DNA of 64,000 nt from Lumbricus terrestris (taxonomy: Eukaryota > Annelida > Clitellata > Crassiclitellata > Lumbricidae): contig OX457039.1 in the NCBI GenBank assembly GCA_949752735.1, positions 21,932,830 to 21,996,829 of the forward strand. The letters run 5' to 3'. Made by a program: the position numbers and the translations under genes. Numbering within the stretch: position 1 is the stretch's first letter; every line of letters begins with the position of its first letter. Positions 21,983 to 32,546 of this stretch are shown here, piece after piece. The notes under the pieces were generated by a model that worked only from the letters and a program-made list of their open reading frames with translations, was not told the DNA's origin and searched no databases.

Positions 21983-22468
21983 TTGCAAACTGCTTCAGAA
22001 CGGGTAACAGCTCATCAACAGATCATTTCACGAGGAAATCCGTTAAAGGCAACGTCAGTGAAACCGATTGAAGCAGCGCTCACTAAGTTGCAGTGTACTT
22101 TGGCAGAGCTCAGCCTTTTCAATGAACATCAGAGATTTTCTCAGTTAGATGGTGATTCTATATACGAATCTATAAGAATGGAGATAGGATTGGAAAACGA
22201 AGAGTCGTTAAAACAACTCGCGACAAGATTGAAGCTAAGATTCTTCGGGCATGTAATGCGATCTGATGGTTTGGAGAAGGAAATGATGCTGGCTTGCGGT
22301 GAGGGAAGGAGAAGACTCGGCAGACCAAGGATGAAATGGATGGACGAGATACACGACATAACTGGCATGAATTTGAAAGAACTGAGGGACTTGTCTGCGA
22401 ACAGAGAACAATGGAGAATGTGTGTCAGCATGATCGCTAGAGCTCTACGAGCTGACAGCACAAGGTGA
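21983..22468 (+). pseudogene. LINE protein C-terminus, 161-codon open frame
   Basis: The second half (from about 22170) reads LKLRFFGHVMRSDGLEKEMM, then GEGRRRLGRPRMKWMDEI and REQWRMCVSMIARALRADS, the well-known C-terminal block of many LINE ORF2 proteins (RFFGHVxRxxx...GRPRxxWxD...DRxxWR). It ends at a stop at 22466. The first 60 residues (VTAHQQIISRGNPLKATSV) do not match that block, and I do not recognise them; they may be a different sequence fused by insertion. The open frame is unbroken but lacks the RT domain. Confidence 0.55.
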
Positions 22469-23094
22469 CAAGGTGAGATGGTGATTTGAAGAGGAAGACA
22501 ATTTCTCATCAAAGACCTGAAAGATCTTCCCAAGATAGTTAACCTATCCATAGACTCATGGCTGACCATGCTCTTGCAGTAGTGTCATCTCCTGTCCTTC
22601 TGAAATTCATGGTTTTCCAGAACAAGCATGATCAATTCATTCTGATTTTTCATTACTCCTGACAAGCTCTTCACATCCTAAGGCCGGGCCTGACCATCAT
22701 AAGCCACAGCCTCATGGTTGCAGTAGAGATATGGGACCAAATTCATTTCGATGTTGCACTCCAGACATCAGCACTTCCAGGGCTACATGTGATTGATGTG
22801 CCAACCACTCACAACCACAACTGAACTTCTAGTTGGCAGAGGTCATCTTCCTTCAGGCTAGTTTACTTGTGAGTAGCCTTGAATGTGCAGTATCCTGTAA
22901 TACTTAACATCACTCATCTTAAAATCAAACTTATAGAAAAGAGAATATGGTAGTACCTTATAATGCCATACCCTTATAAGGCTGTCAAATGCAAACATAT
23001 AAAGCCAAAATTCACTCGAGATCTACTTATGATCTAGATCCCAAAGCACTCATCTGAGTAACAACACTTGAAATAAGTACTAAATTGTACCATC

Positions 23095-23612
23095 TTTGCT
23101 GGTCTCCCGCGGATTCGAATTGAGAGGTTGGAGAGGGTCCACCGTGCTGCCGCATGACTTATTGGGGGGGATTCACCAAGTACGACCGTGTATCCCAATA
23201 TATGCGTGAGGTCTTGCACTGGCTTCCTTTCCCACAGTGCATCTCATTTAGGATTGCATCTCTGGTGTGGCGATGCCTATCAGGCTAGGCACCCTCTTAT
23301 CTGTGTGAGCTTTTCCTCCATCTTTTCACTTTCATAGGCCGCCGCGCACTGCGCTCTGCTGTCCATGGTGACTTAATGGTTCCTTTCACTCGCTCTGCAA
23401 CAATGCAGAGGCGTTCATTCTCTGTGGTTGGTCCAACAACCTGGAATGGCCTTCCTTCCCTTGACTATGCAACACTTCCCAAGCTCTTCTCAATTTCACA
23501 AACTGTTGAAGACTGGTTTTTTTCGCTTGATCTCGGCCGGGAGCGCCTCTGAGTAGGTACTTTGAAGGGACGCTATATAAATTGCGATTGATTGATTGAT
23601 AAATTGAAATGA
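23095..23612 (+). pseudogene. L2/CR1-like LINE 3' end with (ATTG)n tail
   Basis: In shifting frames: VLHWLPFPQC-like block (23210-23245), RRALRSAVHGDLMVPFTRSA (23340-23395), FSVVGPTTWNGLPSLD (23430-23475), then GGGAGCGCCTCTGAGTAGG, TTTGAAGGGACGCTATATAA and a GATTGATTGATTGAT tail. The 3' end is almost the same as that of the SINE family here. It lies immediately downstream, on the plus strand, of the TPD52 intron boundary at 23660. Confidence 0.75.
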
Positions 23613-23659
23613 TTAACTAGCATGTGAATTCAAAGACACAGACTGCAGTATAAAGAAAC

Positions 23660-23784
23660 CTTTGCAAGCTCAGTCCTCCATGCTTCATCCTGTTTTTCTT
23701 TTTCATCAAGATCCAGGGGAGCAGCATGTTGTTCCAATGTGTTGTACTCAGATGAAGATCCATCAACAGAATTATAGAAATTAT
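23660..23784 (-). CDS. Tumor protein D52-family gene, upstream coding exon
   Basis: On the minus strand TTTCTGTCAG precedes a 125-nt open segment encoding a Ser/Glu-rich linker followed by LDLDEKEKQDEAWRTELAK, then donor GTTTCT. The end matches the TPD52-family start of the coiled coil (EKEELRxELAK), which continues as LEEEI in the exon at 19252; the junction is phase 0. The exon begins in phase 1. The donor is weaker than those of the other exons (GTTTCT). The 4.3-kb intron to the next exon contains the hAT element at 20221 and LINE pieces. Confidence 0.82.
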
Positions 23785-23906
23785 CTGACAGAAACCAACA
23801 TGAAAGTTAAAGATGGTCACAACAGTCACAGTGACGATTTTAAATCACATTACTGAATGACAAAAGACCACCAAATCAATATTTCCTGATGCCATCACGA
23901 GGGGCA

Positions 23907-24122
23907 CGGTGGTGTAGTGGTGGCGTCGTTGCCTTGAAGCCGGAAGGTTCGAGGTTCGAATCCACCTCACGTCGCCGCGTAGGGGCCTTGGGCAAGTCCT
24001 TCGCTCGCAATTGCTCAGCGCTTCAGCGTGAAACTCCGCTGCAGTGTCTGCTCTGCAGTCGGGAGCGCCTCTGAGTAGGGAGAGATCTTGAAGGAGTGCT
24101 ATAACAAGTGCACATACAAACA
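23907..24122 (+). mobile_element. tRNA-derived SINE, best-preserved copy
   Basis: GGGGCACGGTGGTGTAGTGG holds the A-box; GAGGTTCGAATCCACC the B-box. The body has GGGGCCTTGGGCAAGTCCTTC, then GCAGTCGGGAGCGCCTCTGAGTAG, GAAGGAGTGCTATAACAAGT and GCACATACAAACAAA. It lies about 120 bp upstream of the TPD52 exon, on the opposite strand. Confidence 0.88.
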
Positions 24123-24220
24123 AATACGAAAGCTGACAAGCAATCAGCAAATCAAACATTCGTTATTGCATAGCTGCAACCAATGGAACACCAAAACCAA
24201 GCTATATTCAGGTCACTCAC

Positions 24221-24262
24221 CATCAGCACCATTTGGAAATCTCCCAAGACGTTGCTTACATG
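24221..24262 (-). CDS. Possible 5' exon of TPD52-like gene
   Basis: On the minus strand a strong donor GTGAGT at 24220 follows a short open stretch (about PCKQRLGRFPNGAD) that ends in phase 1, the phase required by the exon at 23784. The 5' boundary is unclear: an in-frame TAG and a (TGAT)n tract lie just upstream, and no convincing acceptor is seen. Support is only the donor and the phase. Confidence 0.3.
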
Positions 24263-24265
24263 GCT

Positions 24266-24302
<37 letters not shown>
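24266..24302 (-). repeat. (TCAA)n tract, LINE/SINE tail on minus strand
   Basis: Nine or so TCAA units followed by CCAGTTTATTGATC. Read on the minus strand it is the TTGATTGATTGA tail typical of the L2-like 3' ends here, so it is probably the 3' end of another truncated insertion. From 24430 to about 26580 I see no coding, RNA or repeat feature that I can support. Confidence 0.6.
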
Positions 24303-26599
24303 CCAGTTTATTGATCAAAGCACAGATACAAGTGTGGTCAAAACCCGTCACATGTCAGTTTTTAACTTTTTATTCAGTCATATTCTACAGTTGATCTGCT
24401 TTAAAATACCTTTTACAGAATGAAAATATCTTTTTTCTAACTGAAGTTATATTCATTTGATTCTGTAATTTGTGAAATCACAGCAAGTGGGAAAATCGAT
24501 CTCAAAGTTTCAGAACATTTGTGTCATAAAATTCCTTAGCAAAAATAATTTTATTCTTCTGCAATTCTGCTGGTCAATTAAGGGTTAATTCTGTAATTAA
24601 TTAAATAATTCTGTATCAAATACATCAAACGGCATGAAAATCGGGCTATTACTTTCCAAATTGTGATGGAAATATAGGCAACTGCTGAATTGAAAATGCT
24701 AATGAACGAATTAATTAAATGTAAAACGCGTCAAAACCGTAGGCGGCCAGATCATCTTTGGCTGACCTACAATGTATGAGTCTAATACTTAAAACAAATA
24801 ATTAACAAGGTCCTACAAGAGAAGCTCAAATATTGATACTCTAGGAGTCAGGACTATTCATGATTTAATTAAATCAAGACAAATATTGCGACTGATAGAA
24901 TATCATTCATGGTGTGTTCACTATTCGAGTAGGCTTATTATTAGGTTCATCCATACCTCAAAGAAATAATGCTTTCAAAGAAGCATGAATAGGCCTACGA
25001 ATCCATTGCGCCCGATAAACAGACTGGAATTTGGCCTCATAAATTACCGTATGCGAGACTCTTCAATTCTTATTTAAAAGAATTTTATTTATCTACCCAC
25101 TCAGACAATAGGCCACATATTTGCTATCGTCGGCGGTAACTGCCATGGATTGCTTCGCTGATTAAGTGTTCATCTGACAATGCCTTATCACTATTTGAGC
25201 AGTTTAACAACTTCAAAGTTTCACTTTCCATTAGGCCTATGTAAAATAATCGTAATGTAAAATGATGTTTATACAAATTCTTTCAGAAACTAATGCAAAC
25301 CAACGTTTTTGTCCGAAAGTAAATAAAGAAAATGAGTAACATCGACAAAGAAGAATTTGCGACTTTTGCTAGATGCGCAAGGTCAGTGTCACGAGATGTT
25401 TCGCAAACCATTAAGACTCCAAGAAAACTGCGTTGGAGGCGTGGTTTGAACAATTCATTCATTATTCATTATATGCAATTATTATCGTTGTCAAGTTTGA
25501 TGAACACTTAAAACTTTTGACCAAAACTTGATCATTTAAACAGGTGACAGTTTTCCAGAACCATCCAATACCATATTGGAGGTGAAATTTAAATGAGATA
25601 CACACGACTACAAGTGCACTGGAGCACGCTTCTTAATGGCTCACCCTTCCAAAGGTGCTTTATAAATGTTTAAACACAAAACAATATAACCCAAAGTTAA
25701 TTTGTCCAAGCAATATATGCACCTGGCGAATAGGTGGCAGCGCACTGCAATGTCTGAAGTTCAAGCACTGCACCACCATACATAATGACCACAAAGCATT
25801 CTCATAGTTGTGTTATATTGGGCTGCAGTGTAGGCTGGAGGATAAAAATGGCAGTGAAGGCTAAGTGTTTTACCTTTGCAGCAGAAACAGAGACTGTGTC
25901 GCAGCCAATATACACCTGGAAATCATGGAAAGCATTGGATATGCTTCTCCAATTTTATTCGGATATATGATGGATTGGCATGCATCTTCGGTTTCAAAAA
26001 GAGAAATTGAGGATTCAGAGTAGAATAAGTCAAAATGACTTTAGAACATGGAAGAAAGATATTGCTAAGGCCAACAAAAATAATGGTGTGTTTCCGGTGA
26101 CAGAGGTTTAAAAAATTGGGTAGGTAGAAAAATATTTTTATTTTGGTAAATTATTTTTATACAGTGGCTACCCGAAAATATTTGCCGCTGCCCTATTTTT
26201 GCACAAAGATACACGATGCAACGAAGTACGCATTCTAAGCGAGTATAAAATGCATATTTTCAGAATATCTGTTCCTACAAACTGCTCTAGAAAACAATCT
26301 TATTAATTTCATTTTGTTGACGTCCTTTCTGGCAAGGTGGAGTGGGAGGGGAAGATGAGTGCGAGTAGAATATCATCCATAAGAGTCGTTGAAGACTGGC
26401 AAAGCTAATGAATATTCACCACTAGAGGTTTCTAGAATTCTTTGTTCCCAGTCACCGCTAAAGGTGGCTCAAGTGAAAATGACACCACTAGGGGTCTCTC
26501 AAGACTGGCAGCCAGGAAGTAGTCAGTCACCCATAGAAGTAACAAGATTTCTCTTGTTACTCAGTAACAGCAGTATATGTTAAATCCTTCACCAAAGGG

Positions 26600-26790
26600 T
26601 GCTCAATTTCAAAGAGAACTGCTCAGTGAGCAGAAGAGAGCGGAGTTGGTAGAAATGAGCTCTGTGAGCACAAGAAAGCACAGTATACATAAAAGCACAG
26701 TGAGCAAAAGAGAGCAAAAGAGGGCACAGTGAGCACAAGACAGCCTAGGCTAGTGTGCTTAGGAGGGCACAGTGGGCAAAAATGGGTAAC
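26600..26790. repeat. Degenerate 20-25-bp repeat rich in GTGAGCA
   Basis: Units such as CACAGTGAGCAAAAGAGAGC and GCACAGTGAGCACAAGA recur about eight times with variation. It reads as a decayed minisatellite. Similar 30-40-bp echoes (CACTAGGGGTCTCTCAAGAC) precede it from 26380. Confidence 0.6.
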
Positions 26791-27117
26791 CTTAGGATGG
26801 ACAAACAGCTAGTTAAACAATAAACTTGAAGCAGACGACAGCTGTCTATAGCCATAATTTGCAACAAGCGATGGCCCTCTAGGGAATACCCACAAGGAGT
26901 TACCCTGAGAGTATTGGGCTGCCTAAACTAAGCAGAGGAATTCTTCAGCCAGGATCTGTCCATTCACCTGTGTGGGTCCGTCTATGCAGATAAGCATTCT
27001 GTGTGCCCAGTTGAGATACCCAATAATAAACACTCTGGCACATGCATTGTGATAGAATCACTGCAAGGACATTATATAATTATATATACACATACTATAA
27101 TTATGTATATTGCTACG

Positions 27118-27633
27118 TGTAAGCTCGTAGCGTAACGGGCGTTCACTCACATGCTCGCCTAACCTATGGCTTGTATGACGATCTCGGGTGTAGACCTGGA
27201 CACGGTCCTTGGGTATTGCACGTGAGAGGGAAAAGGAGTGGCGAATTGTCGCCACCAGTCACGTGGGTTAGCACGAGCTATCGTCGAAAGGTTGGACGAT
27301 AGAGAGCTCAGTCTTCGTTGCCTCATTGGCGAGACTGGTCGAGTCGTAATCGCCTCGTTGGTGGACTCGGTTGATGCAGTTCCAGAGACGTCTGCCCTGC
27401 TGGTGGGTCCTGGACCGTGGCTCCCTCCTTGACGTTCAGAAGCTGTCGCTCAGCTTGTCAGAAGTTCAGTTCGTATTCACCGTTGGTTCGGTTCTGATGT
27501 GCTGTTGTATGCCTACTGTCGAGGTATTTCAAGGACTCTGTACCTAATTGAATGTTGTAAATATCGCTCATATTAAACGTGTAAAATTAATTTGGGACCT
27601 TGCGCGAGATTTCTCCTTAGACTCGAGCTAACA
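27118..27633 (+). repeat. 5' LTR of Gmr1-like element B
   Basis: Begins TGTAAGCTCGTAGCGTAACG and ends GAGCTAACA. Its first 200 bp recur at 35283-35493 downstream of the internal region, in direct orientation, which defines the LTR pair. The sequence right after it, AATGGGGGCCCT, nearly matches the sequence right after the other Gmr1-like LTR (TATGGGGGCCCT at 46212), the expected primer-binding site position. An ATTAAACGTGTAAAAT stretch near 27573 could serve in 3'-end formation. Confidence 0.78.
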
Positions 27634-27697
27634 AATGGGGGCCCTTAGCCGGTTGTAAAAAGGCGTAGATAATTGTTCAATTTGATATTGAGTAGTG

Positions 27698-28254
27698 CAA
27701 GGGCGGATACAGAAATTTTCGATGGGGGGGCCAAAATTTTGGGTCTTGGTCCGGGAAACCGGGAAAAAATTTCGTCTTCCATCCGCCGAAAAAGTTGATG
27801 ACCTTTTTTTTAGTCATCAGCCTGGAATTTCCCCAAAAATACCTTTTCCGTCCGTCGAAAAAACTAATGACCTTTTTTTTAGTCATCAGCCTGGAATTTC
27901 CCCAAAACATACCTTTTCCATCCGCCGAAAAAAAAACTGCCAACCTTTTTTTTAAGTCATCAGCCTGGAATTTCCCAAAAAATAACTTTTCCATCCGCCG
28001 AAAAAACTGATGACCTTTTTTTTCTTTTTTAGTCATCGACCTGGAATTTCCCCAAAAAGATACCTTTTCCCATCCGGACTACACCCCACCCGAAACACTG
28101 ATGACCTTCTTCGCCACTGCGCGGCACGGACATACGGAGCTACTCGCGGGGGGCCAAGTCAACTTTTCGGGACACAATAGCTGGTAAAAAATAAAGAAAT
28201 TTCTAAATGGGGGGGCATGGCCGGATTGGCCCCCCCCCCCGGGATCCGCCCCTG
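27698..28254. mobile_element. 557-bp hAT-like MITE with about 70-bp internal repeats
   Basis: The ends CAAGGGCGGATAC and GGATCCGCCCCTG are imperfect inverted repeats; the flanks 27690-27697 and 28255-28262 are both GAGTAGTG. Inside are four to five units of about 70 bp, each with TTTTTTAGTCATC, GCCTGGAATTTCCCC and TTTTCCATCCGCCGAAAAA. It carries no gene and is inserted in the leader between the LTR and gag of element B. Confidence 0.9.
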
Positions 28255-28350
28255 GAGTAGTGGAAAATTTTGAAAAACGACGAATTTGCGAATTTTGCGA
28301 TAGAGGGTTAAATTTGGAAATTGGTCTATGAAATTGGTATAAATTTTGAA

Positions 28351-30697
28351 ATGGAAGCACTTCAGGCGGCGAAGAAGGTGGAGTTGGAGGATATTCTGAC
28401 TATGAATCTGGCAGAGTTGCAACAGCATTTCGAATTTTTAGGAGAAGACGTCAAGGGACTGGGTAATACGCAGTTGCAGAAATTAGCAATAAAGGCGTTG
28501 TCTTCGAAAACAGGAAGTGAGGAGTGGCGTTTAAAGGCACAAGGAAAGAAAGAGGCCGATGAGCTCGAGCGAGTTCAGAGAAAAGAGAATTTGAGATGGA
28601 GAAATTGAAATTAGAGGCGCTAGCTTTCGAGAGAAAGCTGGCAACGGAGTCGGAAGAGAGAAAACTTCAAGCGGAGGCGGAACAGCGGAAAATTTGAGAT
28701 TCAGACAGAAGAGATGATAATTCAAGCTGAGGAAAGAAAATTGGCACCTCAGTTAGAGGAGAAGAGACAGGGCCGAAGAAAGACGGATAGAGGCAAAAGA
28801 GAAAGCAGACGAGAAAAAATTGGAATTTGAAATGAAAAAATTGGAAATGGGTGGAATTTCGGAGAACATTGTGCTCGGCGATAATTCTTTCAAATTTTCG
28901 TCCGCAGTACGATTCGTCCCAAAATTCGAATCGGACGATATTGAACACTATATGTTGGCTTTCGAAAAAGCGATGAATTTGCATACTGTTCCAGAAGAAA
29001 AATGGATAACCCTTTTACAGCCACAGTTATCTGGTAAAGCGGCGAGAGTTTTTTCAGACCTTACATTAGAGGAGTGTAGAGATCATGTCGAGGTGAAGAA
29101 AGCCTTGTTAACAGCATATGAGCGCGTCCCTGAATTTTACTGAAAACGGTTTAGGTCTATGGGAAAGGAGAAATCCCGAGACGCATTCGAATTACGCGTT
29201 TCAGTTACAGAGTCCTTTTCAGAGATGGAAGGAAGGTGAAGGAGCGTTTGAAGATGTGCAAACTATGGCGGAGATTCTCAAATTGGAGCAATTTGTGAAA
29301 TGTCTTCTGGTCGATTTGCATAAATGGCTGGTTGAAAAACGACGAATGTACTTTGATGGCTAGTGCAGAACGACACGCTGATGAATATGCAGTTTTGTAC
29401 AAACATGAGCCATTAGAATCTATTGGGGGGGTTTAGACGTGATTCAGATGAGCACCGGAGGCAGTCGCCGCCCAGAGGAAATTTTGGGGGTTCCAGAAAT
29501 GATTCTGATGACAATTTTAGGAAGTTGCCGTCTAGAGGAAAATTTGGGTTCCAGATATTTGGAAAACGCAGAGATAGCGATGAATGGGAGAACTATGCGG
29601 AACGCATTGTTTGCAGCTATTGTAAAGGAGAAAATCATACTAAGAGTTCTTGTCATAAATTGTTGAAGAAAAGGGAGGGGCCCTGGGAACGAAATTGGCG
29701 TACGGGAAATCATGTTAATTTAGTGCATGATGTAAGGACTTTGGGCAGACAACTGGTCCTGTGGTGAAGGAACTCGATGTTGGTTTTGCTCCGTATTGTG
29801 CTTCTGAGTGTGTGATTGATGACAATGGGTGTACACGAGACTTGGTATTTCTGCGTGATTCTGGTTTGTTGCAAACGCTTGTGAATGAGAAATCTGTATG
29901 CGTGAACGAGTACAGAATGACCGGTGAAACGAGGTTAATAATAGGAATTGGTGGGGTTGTACGGCAGGTGCCACTGGTGGAGATGAATGTACACTGTAAA
30001 TTTGTAACAGGTAGCGTGTTGTGTGGGTTGATTGAGAATTTACCAGTGGGAGTGGACGTTCTGATTGGCAATGATGTCATGAACGAACGAGACGTAGCGG
30101 AGGTGGATGGGTTGACTCTGGCTAATGTGCGAGAGGAACGACTGAGGCATATAGACTCGATACCAGTGCAGAGGTGCAGTGAAGTGTGCAGCGCTGACTC
30201 TACATCGATAAATGCAGGTGGTGATAATAATGATGATATTGATATATTGGAGGACGGTGATTACGCCGTTTGTTTGTTCAGTCTGAATGTGCATGAAGGA
30301 ATGAATGACGATTTAATTACGATTGACCTAATTGAACTGTGGAGTGAGGATGTGCAGTTGGAATCTTTAGTGGAGTTGAATGAGACAGACGTGCAACGTA
30401 CTGTATGTGAGACGCGTACGGATGTTGAAAATCGAGCGATTGAAGATTCAATGGCTATTACGCGTCCGACTGGGTGCACGGACGTCGATGTTTCTTGTGA
30501 TGTGGTTAATGTTGTGTCAAATGAGTCAAGGTTCATGTTGTCGGACGGTGTTGACATTGGAAAGTTGCAGATGACTGTTGTGGATTTGTTGTGTAAACAT
30601 GACGATAACAGAATTCAACTTCAAGGTTGGTGGAATGAACGGAGACCGCATGATGTTGGTCGATTATGCATGAAGCATTCTGTTCAGAAGATGAATG
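28351..30697 (+). pseudogene. Gmr1-like element B gag-protease region, broken
   Basis: Homologous to the gag-PR part of the frame at 46502. The start codon region (LAELQQHFEFLGEDVKGL) parallels its counterpart. A Glu/Lys-rich coiled coil follows (28560-28830), then VRFVPKFESDDIEHYMLAFE (capsid-like), a CCHC knuckle C-SYC-KGENH-TKSS-C near 29611, and an aspartic-protease motif FLRDSGLLQTLV near 29850 with a flap-like VLIGNDVMNE near 30060. At least three frameshifts or stops separate these blocks. From 29761 a single 355-codon frame runs into the element inserted at 30706 and resumes briefly after 31832. Downstream integrase or RT of this element is not recognisable. Confidence 0.8.
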
Positions 30698-30705
30698 GAT
30701 GTAGG

Positions 30706-31823
30706 CATGGGCGCCCGCACATAGGGGCAAGGGGGGGCACTTGCCCCCCCCCTGGAAAATTGGAACCTGTGTTTTTAACTACTACTTTTGGGTGTTTAAC
30801 AAATTTCTTTGCATTAAAGCACCAATGATACGAATGATACAGACAATGAAAGTCAGAAATGTACATTTAGAGACCTCTATCTTATAATTTTTTGCCTTGC
30901 ATGTTCAAGTTCTTTCTAAAAACTGTAGCAATGACTACTGTCTTTCAACCATCCTGTGGGCGCCCATGCAATCAGCAGGCCTATGGATTATGGCCTACTT
31001 TAGTGGAATCCAGCTGTAGTGCAAATAATCACAACTGCAAAAATGAAATGCCAATGCAAAATGTTGAAAATTTCTCAAAGTACACTGAAATTACATCAGG
31101 GAGATCTGCTTATTCACCAGCATTGTAATTATATAAACCAAGTCTGCTATAAGCCAGGCTCCATTTTGTCCATTTTGAAAGCTGCCAGTTCAGAATCCAC
31201 GGTGGTCAAACTGTAGATAAACCTGGATAAGAGGCTCTGGTTAGCGTGGCTCGGGATTTACACCCAAAACTGACAAAGAGATATGTTCAAAAGAATTGAT
31301 ACCCACACTCATCTGATCCTCAGATCCTCCACCAGTCACCTTCCTAAATGACACCTGTATTAACAGTTACTCTGGCCCTCTGGCTACCAGACTCGGACCT
31401 CTTTCTGACTACTCTTTGGAATAGGCTTCTGACGCGATGCAGCACATGTGAAAAAGCTGGTACCCTGCGATTGACTTTCGAGTGGCACTTTAGAAGCGTC
31501 TAGAGGAGCACCTGCCCCTTGAAAACTGACACCTATTTTTCGTTCATTTATTCATTCGTTCATTCTATGGACTCATATAGCGCACCTTTAGAGAACTACT
31601 TTTTAACATCTACTTTTGATTTTTAACAAATTTCTAAGAAAACTTCGTATTAAAATTATGCACAAAATGAAAATGAGAAATTTGCATAAGAAATCTCTTT
31701 GAAAAAAACCCGTATTCTTAATTTCCAGCATTGCATTTTTCAAGCTCTTGCTACAAAAAAATTTAACCATCACTATCAAACATTTTTTTGCCCCCCCTGC
31801 AAAAATTTCTGCGGGCGCCCATG
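30706..31823. mobile_element. 1.1-kb hAT-like element, 8-bp TSD
   Basis: The ends CATGGGCGCCCGC and GCGGGCGCCCATG are a 13-bp perfect inverted repeat. The flanks 30698-30705 and 31824-31831 are both GATGTAGG. Just inside are TTGCCCCCCCCT and TTTGCCCCCCCTGCAAAAA. An extra internal terminus GTGGGCGCCCATG near 30957 suggests a composite of two related elements. Around 31330-31560 is a decayed LINE 3' end (KRLEEHLP-like, then TATAGCGCACCTTTAGAG). No transposase. Confidence 0.88.
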
Positions 31824-32027
31824 GATGTAGGCATAAAGATGTGAATGATGATTGGATTTGTGAAGTTGAAGTGAACTTATTCACGCATGATAAAGCAAAG
31901 ATATGCAACGTTTCTGCAACCGACAAGAATGTTTATCAGTTATTTGATGCTAAAGTGGTTGTACCGTCTGTGACAAATAGCGACTGCAATTATCGATGGT
32001 GACCTGCATAGGCCGTCTGACTTTGTG

Positions 32028-32396
32028 TACTTGTTGACAGTCGTACATTTTGTACGACACCGGTAGGCCCTATAGGCCTAGGCTAGCAGTGACCGATGAT
32101 TGATCGATGAGGGTGGTCGACCGGAAAGCGTGGGAGTGATGGAAACGCGGGAAGGAACCGGTTAAAACTAGTGTGGGTTGTGCAATATAAGAAGGTGACT
32201 CAGGGCTGAGGGAGGTCAGTTCGAGGCTCGACGGACAGAGCACAGAGGGAGATGTTCGATTCTCAACGGACTGAGAAACAAAGGCGGAATTTGGATATTA
32301 GTGTATAGTTCAGTTAATGCTAAGTTTACGTTTAATGTTTAATGTCTCGCACTCGAATAGTCTTGTTAAATAAAACTTTGGAAATTCTTCACAGTC
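32028..32396 (+). repeat. Possible solo LTR
   Basis: Starts TTGTTGACAGTCGTAC, has a TATA-like CAATATAAGAAGG near 32190 and a poly(A) signal AATAAAACTTTGG near 32370, and ends near TTCTTCACA. TG...CA ends, a promoter-like box and a polyadenylation signal in about 370 bp fit an LTR. No convincing target duplication and no second copy were found. Confidence 0.35.
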
Positions 32397-32399
32397 GTA

Positions 32400-32470
32400 T
32401 TAACCCTTTAATGCCGAGATGGTAGTAAATGGTATGGGAAATCCTATACCCTCCGGCATTAAAGGGTTAA
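32400..32470. mobile_element. 71-bp TTAA-flanked mini-MITE, perfect TIRs
   Basis: TTAACCCTTTAATGCCG at the left and CGGCATTAAAGGGTTAA at the right, a 17-bp perfect inverted repeat including the TTAA target. The middle GTAAATGGTATGGGAAATCC is the inverse of the middle of the copies at 2129, 5156 and 5862. This shows that the sequence moves as a unit in either orientation. Confidence 0.8.
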
Positions 32471-32546
32471 AGAGATGTTGCGAGTGAAAGGCTGTATGTG
32501 GAGCATACGAGGAAAACGGTTGTCTGCGACAAGTTTTTTAGATTGA

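Noticed and set aside
25785..25970. 61-codon frame with CVILGCSVGW, possibly THAP-like
   Set aside because: The C2CH spacing and the downstream AVPTIF-type block of THAP domains are not there.
26600..26790. CRISPR-like spaced repeats
   Set aside because: The repeats are degenerate, the spacing is irregular and the genome is eukaryotic.
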